From contig JAHEYU010000058.1 of NCBI GenBank assembly GCA_023251435.1, positions 1 through 39,619 of the forward strand: 39,619 nt of DNA. The letters are read 5' to 3'. The DNA is from Bacteroidota bacterium (GTDB taxonomy: Bacteria > Bacteroidota > Bacteroidia > Bacteroidales > Prolixibacteraceae). The translations under genes and the position numbers were made by a program. The notes under the pieces are model-generated. The model was not told the DNA's origin, ran no database searches, and saw nothing but the letters and a program-made list of their open reading frames with translations. This document shows, piece by piece, positions 33,782 to 39,619 of this stretch (positions are counted from its first letter, which is position 1; each line of letters begins with the position of its first letter).

Positions 33782-35641
33782 ATGAAGTTTAATTTGTGTA
33801 GGGGATTGAAGTTATTCGGTTTGATGCTATTGATACTGCTTTTTTTAGGGCAGAATTTTGCACGCGGTTTAGAACCCGATAATTACTATGTTTTTAATAA
33901 GAGCAAAATAAAAATTGAAGGAAGTCTGACTCCTTTTGAAGCAACTTTTGAAATTAAAGATTTAGGGCTTCAAAAATATATACTGAATATTTATCTGCAT
34001 TCGACCTACGCTGCTGCCCCCCCCACTTTTAATTTGTCGGTAAAATTTCCAAAGGATAAGATCAATCAAATCTGGAATTCAAAAACATGGTCGAATAAGT
34101 CTTTCTTTTCGATGCCATCATACGACAGGGCTGCCGCAAGCTTTTCAATTATTTCAGGATTAACTATTAACGACCACAACCAGATTACTCTCACTTGTAA
34201 GGACGCTTATCAGGCAAAATTTGTTAGCACAAATATCAGGGAAGAAAATGATTCGATTGTTTTTAATCTCGGGTTCTTCGAAGACAATCCGCCACTTTCA
34301 AGCCTTCAGGATTATCAGGCCGAAGTACTTGTAGATTTCAGGAATATACATTTTTCAAAAGCCATTTTTGATGCTTCTTCATGGTTTTTAGCAGAGGAAT
34401 TCAGCAAAGGCAAAGCGAGTGTTGATACCACCAATGTTCCGGTTTTTTCAACCTGGTATCCGATGCACCGCAATATCCCACTCGAAAATATTACAAAGGA
34501 ACTCGATTCGCTAAAAACGTTCAATTTTAAATCGGTTTTGGTTGATGATGGCTGGCAGACTCTGGTCAATATGAAAATCGATACTTCATATTCGTATGAA
34601 GAAGAAAGTTACAAAACGATGAATACTTTTAAGCAAAAGTGTATCGAAATGGGTTTGCCTTTGTATTTATGGTATTCAATGCCTTTTATTGGTGGCAATC
34701 CGGTTATCCTGAAAAAATATGCAGGAAAATATATTCGTTACCGTGCTCCACGGCAAATGTATGTGCTCGATCCACGCTATCCTGAAGTGAGGAAACACCT
34801 GATCAGTACTTATGCCAATTTCCTTGCGGAATGGAAATTCGACGGATATTGGTTTGATTTTCTGAAAGGATTTTATCCCAAAGAAGGAGCACTTATCGAA
34901 GAAGATAAAGGACGGGATTTCGTTTCGATTGCTTTGGCTGTTGATACGCTTTATTCCGAAATGGAAGCAAGACTTAGGGCTATTAATCCGGATATCTTTT
35001 TAGGCCAGAAATTTCCGATTGTTGGACCAAACCTGATTAGTTACCAGAATTTTTTGACTGGTTTTGTGGGGGTCGAAAACTCGAAGGTGGTTCGCGAAAA
35101 GATGGTAAATAATCGCTTACTCTACGGAAAATATACTCCTTTTATGGAAGTCGTTGCGTTTAATCCGAGAGAAAAACCGGAAGATGTAGCCCGCAAAATA
35201 CAATCGGTATTGTTCGGTAATCCTTATTTGTCGTTTTATATTTCCACTTTGCCTGAAGAATCGAAACAAACCATTCGTTTTTGGCTGAAATACTGGAAAG
35301 AGAACTATAAAGTGATTTTTGAAGGTTCATTTCAACCCATGCAGGTTTCACAATTTTATCCGGTCGTTAAAGTTGAAGATGAAATGAAAATCATCTACAT
35401 GGTTTACGAGGATTATACCTTGAATCTACCGCTTACTTTGAATTCGCCTATTGATATAATCAATTCGAAAAGCTCTGAATCAATACGTTTGCTATCAGGT
35501 AAAGCCGGTGTAGAGTATAACTTCGAAATGTTTAATTGTAAGGGAGTTTCAGTAGAAAAAGGTATTTTGAAAACCAAGAATAAAAATAACATCGATTTAT
35601 TGGTTCCATCCGGTGGTTTTGTCCGGATTTCAAAATTTTAG
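33782..35641 (+). CDS. Clan GH-D glycoside hydrolase (GH36/alpha-galactosidase-like), exported
   Basis: A 619-residue protein with a signal peptide (residues ~1-28, FGLMLLILLFLGQNFARG). An N-terminal beta-sandwich (to about residue 215) precedes a (beta/alpha)8 barrel with FSTWYPMHRNIP, VLVDDGWQT (D255/D256, W258) and FDGYWFDFLKG, where D359 is the likely nucleophile by analogy to the K-x-D motif of GH-D. A C-terminal beta domain starts near residue 520. The usual GH36 acid/base signature is not obvious, so the substrate (alpha-galactoside or other) is uncertain. The stop codon overlaps that of the convergent FRG gene. Confidence 0.72.
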   Translation: MKFNLCRGLKLFGLMLLILLFLGQNFARGLEPDNYYVFNKSKIKIEGSLTPFEATFEIKDLGLQKYILNIYLHSTYAAAPPTFNLSVKFPKDKINQIWNSKTWSNKSFFSMPSYDRAAASFSIISGLTINDHNQITLTCKDAYQAKFVSTNIREENDSIVFNLGFFEDNPPLSSLQDYQAEVLVDFRNIHFSKAIFDASSWFLAEEFSKGKASVDTTNVPVFSTWYPMHRNIPLENITKELDSLKTFNFKSVLVDDGWQTLVNMKIDTSYSYEEESYKTMNTFKQKCIEMGLPLYLWYSMPFIGGNPVILKKYAGKYIRYRAPRQMYVLDPRYPEVRKHLISTYANFLAEWKFDGYWFDFLKGFYPKEGALIEEDKGRDFVSIALAVDTLYSEMEARLRAINPDIFLGQKFPIVGPNLISYQNFLTGFVGVENSKVVREKMVNNRLLYGKYTPFMEVVAFNPREKPEDVARKIQSVLFGNPYLSFYISTLPEESKQTIRFWLKYWKENYKVIFEGSFQPMQVSQFYPVVKVEDEMKIIYMVYEDYTLNLPLTLNSPIDIINSKSSESIRLLSGKAGVEYNFEMFNCKGVSVEKGILKTKNKNNIDLLVPSGGFVRISKF

Positions 35642-36444
35642 TCAACTGGTTTGTAATGACGTTTCAGCCATTTGGCCAGTCCGTCGAGTCCCGGAAAAAG
35701 TACCCTCTCTGTAATGTTTGCCTGATCAAGTTTATCTCTAATTTCCAGTTTTAATTCTTTCGGAATAATGATTCTACGATACAACTCCGGATGTTGAATC
35801 AACCATTCATCCAGAATTGCCGTCGGATTGTTCATCACCGAAAATAAAGCAAATTGGTTGACAATGCGTTCGTCAAGCGATGGTGGTTCGAAAAATAGCA
35901 CCTGATTTTCAGTAAACAACCGGTCGAAATCGCCCAGTGAAACAATATTTTCGAGCATCTCGACTGTAAATGCATTGCATTTTTCTTCTTCAAGTCCGTT
36001 GCTTAATGGTGTGGGCACGAGTTGGTTTACTTTAACGAAGTCAACTTTCCAAATTACGCCGTCGGTATCATATTTTTCGGTGTTGGCGGTGGCAAAATGC
36101 ATCGCGATAAAAGGCGAATAAGTCCAGTCTATCAATCTGGTGGGCAACCCGTGATGTTGGGCAAGTACCAGCGCACGCCAGAAAGTACTTGTTAGCTGCA
36201 GATCGCGGGTGATCGAATATTTGCGAAAATTGCGAAGTAAATGGTATTCTAACTCCGGCTTTTCACCGCAATTCCGGAGAAAACTGTTTTTCAGTTCGTA
36301 ATTCATGTCAGATAAGCCCCTGAAAGCATAATCGGAGCGGTATCTTCCCATCTGGGGTTTCCACGAATCGTGGTAAACTTCCTCACAAAGCTGTTCCCAA
36401 CATTTGACGACAATGTCGTTTTGCCGAATTAAATTTGTAGTCAT
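35638..36444 (-). CDS. FRG-domain protein
   Basis: A 268-residue cytosolic protein. The FRG motif is seen in YAFRGLSDMNYEL (residues ~39-51), followed by the family-typical HHGLPTRLIDWTYSPFIAMHFA, with an Asp-Trp pair in the core. FRG proteins have unknown function, are patchy in distribution and are often next to accessory or defence genes. Its stop overlaps that of the convergent glycosidase by 2 nt. It follows the Gfo/Idh/MocA gene on the same strand after 12 bp and is probably cotranscribed with it, an odd pairing with no obvious link. Confidence 0.85.
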   Translation of the reverse strand: MTTNLIRQNDIVVKCWEQLCEEVYHDSWKPQMGRYRSDYAFRGLSDMNYELKNSFLRNCGEKPELEYHLLRNFRKYSITRDLQLTSTFWRALVLAQHHGLPTRLIDWTYSPFIAMHFATANTEKYDTDGVIWKVDFVKVNQLVPTPLSNGLEEEKCNAFTVEMLENIVSLGDFDRLFTENQVLFFEPPSLDERIVNQFALFSVMNNPTAILDEWLIQHPELYRRIIIPKELKLEIRDKLDQANITERVLFPGLDGLAKWLKRHYKPVD

Positions 36445-36456
36445 AGCCGTAGATCT

Positions 36457-37446
36457 TTAATCGTGCCCCGGAAATACAATTCCGGCATCTTTTCTCACCC
36501 AATCCATAATTCCCATCATATCTGCCGAAAACGACAGTGGCATCAAATCACTTTCTGTTTTTCCGGCATCCAGACATTCCATCACATGTGCAGCCTCGTA
36601 TTCGTAACCAAATCCCTCACCTTTGTCAAAGTTAATAGTCTTTTCATCTTCCCAGTTTTTCCAGTACGTAATAGAAGTTGGTGTATTGAAACGACGGTTG
36701 AGCCTCAGATAGCCGTTTTCGAACCAGTATTCGGTTTGTGTGGGCGAATGTGAGGCGAAACTGGAAACCAGCGAGGCCATCTCACCTCCGGGATAACTAA
36801 ATGCCATCTGTATGGTTTCTTCGGCTCCGGTTGGGCAGAATGAGGCCATTGTCTTGATTTCAGACGGTTTCCCCAATGCCGTAAGCGACATGAAAATCGG
36901 ATAAATCCCGATGTCGAGCAGCGAACCGCCTCCAAGTTCCACATTATAAAGTCTTTTCTCCGGATTGTATTCTGCATTAAATGCGAAATCGGAGCGAACC
37001 ATTTTCAGGACTCCTAATTCTCCTGATCGGATTATTTCCATTGCCTTCAGGAAACTGGGCTGAAACCTGGTCCAGAAAGCTTCCATCAGGAAAGTATTGT
37101 TAATGCGGGCAGTTTCAATCATTAAACTGACCTCTTTGGAATTAATTGCAAATGCTTTTTCGCACAAAACTGCTTTTTTGTGGTTCAGGCATAGAAGAGT
37201 GTGTTCGCAATGGTGGGAGTGGGGAGAGGCAATGTAAACCACATCTACATTCGGATCATTTACCATTTCTTCGTAGCTGCCATAAGCCTTGTCGAATCCT
37301 AATTCAGTAGCAAAAGTTTGTGCATTTTCCAGCGATCTAGAAGCAGCTGCATAAAGTCGTGCATTGGGAAGTAGTTTAAGGTCGCCAACAAATTTTCGGG
37401 CAATTCTTCCGCATCCCAGAATAGCCCAGTTGTATGTTTTGCTCAT
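36457..37446 (-). CDS. Gfo/Idh/MocA-family oxidoreductase (cytosolic)
   Basis: A 329-residue NAD(P)-dependent sugar/diol dehydrogenase-like protein. The Rossmann motif is WAILGCGRIARKF (7-19), then DVVYIASPHSHHCEHTLLCL and the catalytic-domain signature VLCEKAF, where the Lys of EKxx is conserved; the C-terminal domain has ELGGGSLLDIGIYP. It resembles the group annotated as dihydrodiol dehydrogenase or glucose-fructose oxidoreductase-like. No signal peptide. It precedes the FRG gene on the minus strand and is divergent from the Tat-exported relative. Substrate unknown. Confidence 0.88.
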   Translation of the reverse strand: MSKTYNWAILGCGRIARKFVGDLKLLPNARLYAAASRSLENAQTFATELGFDKAYGSYEEMVNDPNVDVVYIASPHSHHCEHTLLCLNHKKAVLCEKAFAINSKEVSLMIETARINNTFLMEAFWTRFQPSFLKAMEIIRSGELGVLKMVRSDFAFNAEYNPEKRLYNVELGGGSLLDIGIYPIFMSLTALGKPSEIKTMASFCPTGAEETIQMAFSYPGGEMASLVSSFASHSPTQTEYWFENGYLRLNRRFNTPTSITYWKNWEDEKTINFDKGEGFGYEYEAAHVMECLDAGKTESDLMPLSFSADMMGIMDWVRKDAGIVFPGHD

Positions 37447-37571
37447 GATTGATTTTTTGAGTAGTTGTTCTGCAAAATAAGTATCTTTTCCTGATTTCGT
37501 TTCAATTTTAATTCGATTATATTTGGTACGCTTTACTTAACTCCATTTATAAACTAATTAAATCTGATTTT

Positions 37572-38867
37572 ATGAATTCAAAAATGAACCGGCGGAAATT
37601 TATTGGAAATTCGGCTGTTGCTGCTGCAGCTATAACAATTATTCCTCGTCATGTTTTAGGCGGAAATGGATTTGTCGCCGCCAACGACCATATTAATGTC
37701 GGATACATCGGTGTTGGAAAACAAGTTTATACCTTGCTGAACGGAATCGGGAAATGCAAAGAAACCGTTGCTGTTGCTGCTTGCGATGTAGATCAGAAAA
37801 AACTTGAAAAATTTAAGAATACTGCTGAAGGTAATAACAAGGCTAAAAATTTGACAGAGAGTGTAGATGCCTATAAATATTACCGTGAATTGTTGGAACG
37901 GAAAGACATTGATGCTGTGGTTATAGCTACTCCCGACCACTGGCATGCACAGATTGCCGTTGATGCAGCCAAAGCAGGGAAAGATATTTATTGCGAAAAA
38001 CCAATGGCGCTAACCATTGCCGAAGGTCGCGCTATGGTGAATGCTACACGTAAATACGACCGTGTTTTTCAAACCGGAAACATGCAGCGTTCCTGGCGCG
38101 ATTTCCGCCACGCAGTAGAATTGGTTCGGAATGGTTATATTGGTCAGATTACCGAAATTAATGTGAATGTGGGCGAACCCGTTAAACAGTGCAGTTTGCC
38201 TGTGATGGAGGCCCCTGCAGAACTCGATTGGAATGAATGGGTTGGCCCTTCGATGTATCGTGGGTGGCATCCTGATCTGGCCCCGGTTTTTGGAGACGAA
38301 AAATGGGCATGGTGGCGCGGTTACCGCGATTTTGGTGGCGGACTTATTACCGACTGGGGAGCACATATGTTTGATATTGCTCAATGGGGTTTGGATATGG
38401 ATCATTCTGGGCCGGTTCAATTTCTACCGCCATCGGTGCCTGCGAAAACAGGCTTGTCGATGAAATACGAAAATGGAGTAGTGGTTACTCATAAAAACTG
38501 GGGTGAAGGTAACGCTGTACAGTTTATTGGAACTGAGGGCCGTATTGAAGTTAGCCGCGAATTTCTTCGCACTTTCCCCAATACAGATTTGGCAAAAGCC
38601 GAATTGAAACCGAGTGATAAAAGGGTTTATGTAAGCAACAATCATTATCAGGATTGGGTGGATGCCATGAAGAAACGCACCCGCCCGATTTCAGATGTGG
38701 AAACAGGCCATCGCACCGCATCTGTTTGTAATCTTGTAAATATTGCCTACGAATTGCAACGACCATTACAGTGGAATCCTGAAAAGGAAGAATTCATTAA
38801 TGATGATTTTGCCAACCTGATGCGTACCAGAGCTTACCGCGGAAAATGGGATTTTAACAATTATTAA
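37572..38867 (+). CDS. Tat-exported Gfo/Idh/MocA-family oxidoreductase
   Basis: A 431-residue protein with a Tat signal: NRRKFIGNSAVAAAAITIIP (residues 6-25, RR at 7-8). The dinucleotide-binding motif is INVGYIGVGKQ, then DIDAVVIATPDHWHAQIAVD and DIYCEKPM with the catalytic Lys-Pro, then FQTGNMQRSWRDFRHAVELV. WRGYRDFGGGLITDWGAHMFD is the family's C-terminal domain signature. Tat export with pre-bound NAD(P) is typical of the periplasmic branch in glycan degradation (glucose-fructose oxidoreductase- or GH109-like). The specific GH109 motif was not verified. A strong hairpin follows the stop. Start 37572 or 37584 are both possible. Confidence 0.88.
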   Translation: MNSKMNRRKFIGNSAVAAAAITIIPRHVLGGNGFVAANDHINVGYIGVGKQVYTLLNGIGKCKETVAVAACDVDQKKLEKFKNTAEGNNKAKNLTESVDAYKYYRELLERKDIDAVVIATPDHWHAQIAVDAAKAGKDIYCEKPMALTIAEGRAMVNATRKYDRVFQTGNMQRSWRDFRHAVELVRNGYIGQITEINVNVGEPVKQCSLPVMEAPAELDWNEWVGPSMYRGWHPDLAPVFGDEKWAWWRGYRDFGGGLITDWGAHMFDIAQWGLDMDHSGPVQFLPPSVPAKTGLSMKYENGVVVTHKNWGEGNAVQFIGTEGRIEVSREFLRTFPNTDLAKAELKPSDKRVYVSNNHYQDWVDAMKKRTRPISDVETGHRTASVCNLVNIAYELQRPLQWNPEKEEFINDDFANLMRTRAYRGKWDFNNY

Positions 38868-38882
38868 TTTAATGCTAATATG

Positions 38883-38915
38883 CCACTGGCAGGTTTAAAT
38901 TCCTGCCAGTGGTTT
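38883..38915 (+). terminator. Terminator after the Tat-exported oxidoreductase
   Basis: A perfect 11-bp stem: CCACTGGCAGG (38883-38893) with CCTGCCAGTGG (38902-38912), 8-nt loop, followed by TTTAAT. It isolates the rSAM/lipoprotein pair. Confidence 0.8.
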
Positions 38916-38979
38916 AATATCGTATTCAACGCAACTAATCTGATTCAGCTCACATCTTTATAGATAAAAACCTTATCCT

Positions 38980-39465
38980 ATGAAAGTCATCCGTTTTAAA
39001 TTCCTGAAATCATACAATTCAATCATCACGCTTTTGCTTTCATTGCTCGGATTTGCATCATCCTGTGATATTCTGGGCGGTAAGGCAATGTATGGAACCC
39101 CTTCAGCAGATTTTATTGTCAAGGGAAAAATTGAGTCGGTTGGCGAAAGGAGACCAATTGCGGGTATCAAAATAGAAATGAGTCAGGAAATAGACACTGA
39201 AAAAGGGAAAATGCCTGTGGATTTAGACCATTCTGTTTCAGCAGAAACTACGGGAACATATACTGTAACCAATAAAGGTGCATTCCCGATGGATCAAACA
39301 TATAAAATAAAATTTACTGATGTTGATGGGGCATTGAATGGCGAATTCGAGTCACTTGATACCACCATTGTTTTTCAAAATCCGAAATTTACCGGTGGTG
39401 ATAAAAGCTGGTATAGTGGCCATACTGAAAAGGATTTGAATGTTAAACTGAAGAATAAAAAATGA
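38980..39465 (+). CDS. Putative lipoprotein of the rSAM/lipoprotein system
   Basis: A 161-residue protein with a hydrophobic segment ending at FASSCD, giving a lipobox-like Cys about residue 29. Directly after comes YGTPSADFIVKGKIES, the YGxPxAD opening I recognise from the small lipoproteins paired with radical-SAM enzymes in Bacteroidota. The rest is a beta-rich carboxypeptidase-regulatory-like fold (RRPIAGIKIEMSQE, TTGTYTVTNKG). Its stop overlaps the start of the radical-SAM gene (ATGA, 39462-39465), a hallmark of the pair. The role of the modification, if any, is unknown. Confidence 0.82.
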   Translation: MKVIRFKFLKSYNSIITLLLSLLGFASSCDILGGKAMYGTPSADFIVKGKIESVGERRPIAGIKIEMSQEIDTEKGKMPVDLDHSVSAETTGTYTVTNKGAFPMDQTYKIKFTDVDGALNGEFESLDTTIVFQNPKFTGGDKSWYSGHTEKDLNVKLKNKK

Positions 39466-39619
39466 CCGTTTCAAAGATTCCTTTTCGTAAGAAAATTGCG
39501 CTCGATTTGTTTCGAAAATTTAAAGAGAATGAAAGTAAGATTCATTCTCTTTCTTATCTGTTCTGGGAATGCACTCTCCGTTGTAACCTAAACTGCCAAC
39601 ATTGCGGAAGCGATTGCAA
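39462..39619 (+). CDS. Radical SAM enzyme of the rSAM/lipoprotein system (5' fragment)
   Basis: The ATG at 39462 overlaps the lipoprotein stop. The 52 visible residues, cut by the window edge, include YLFWECTLRCNLNCQHCGSDC, whose CNLNCQHC is the CxxxCxxC [4Fe-4S]/SAM motif. The flanking WECTLRC is typical of the SPASM/maturase-like radical-SAM enzymes. With the preceding YGxPxAD lipoprotein this matches the described rSAM/lipoprotein pairs. The rest of the gene lies outside. Confidence 0.85.
   Translation, partial: MTVSKIPFRKKIALDLFRKFKENESKIHSLSYLFWECTLRCNLNCQHCGSDC

Overview
The window looks like chromosome of a member of the Bacteroidota, probably an anaerobic or facultative Bacteroidales/Marinilabiliales-type organism (inference). 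The evidence is Bacteroidota-style promoter boxes (TAnnTTTG with an upstream TTG/TTTG) in front of many genes, an rseC-rnfBCDGEA operon in the order usual for this phylum, a DPP-IV-type S9 peptidase, a DUF6588 protein, an acidic DUF2795-type protein and the start of a rSAM/lipoprotein pair. Few starts have a Shine-Dalgarno sequence; rnfC and infC are exceptions. I saw no tRNA, rRNA, CRISPR array or transposase gene.

Layout. Bases 1-9303 are a carbohydrate/redox region: the tail of a GH2 beta-galactosidase, then three exported FAD_oxidored-type proteins (a CBM-like fusion, a lipoprotein, and a 1003-residue Tat protein with two FAD modules). Low-GC accessory genes sit at each junction: an AAA ATPase, a GNAT-like protein with a 54-residue partner, and a DUF4143 ATPase. 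Next come a short CstA transporter and a secreted GH42 beta-galactosidase. Two copies of a ~120-bp structured repeat bracket the GH42 gene exactly.

Bases 14548-21159 (minus strand) hold a nucleoside-recognition/gate membrane protein and the rseC-rnfBCDGEA operon for the Na+/H+-translocating ferredoxin:NAD+ oxidoreductase. A C1-family peptidase and recG follow on the minus strand. From a divergent promoter pair next to recG run a LolD-like ABC ATPase and a PduO-type corrinoid adenosyltransferase, followed by a DUF2795-type gene under its own promoter. A DPP-IV peptidase (minus) and a DUF6588 protein (plus) come next, then the thrS-infC-rpmI-rplT translation operon.

The last 6 kb hold a clan GH-D (GH36-like) glycosidase, an FRG-domain protein, two Gfo/Idh/MocA oxidoreductases (one cytosolic, one Tat-exported) and, at the right edge, a putative lipoprotein overlapping by ATGA with a truncated radical-SAM gene.

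The most interesting signals are: (1) the paired repeat around the GH42 gene, whose copies share nested inverted blocks and a possible 7-bp loop-loop interaction; (2) the rSAM/lipoprotein pair; (3) four FAD modules in three adjacent exported proteins of unknown substrate, split by accessory genes; (4) the small GNAT-like/54-aa gene pair; and (5) a non-canonical infC start behind a perfect Shine-Dalgarno sequence.
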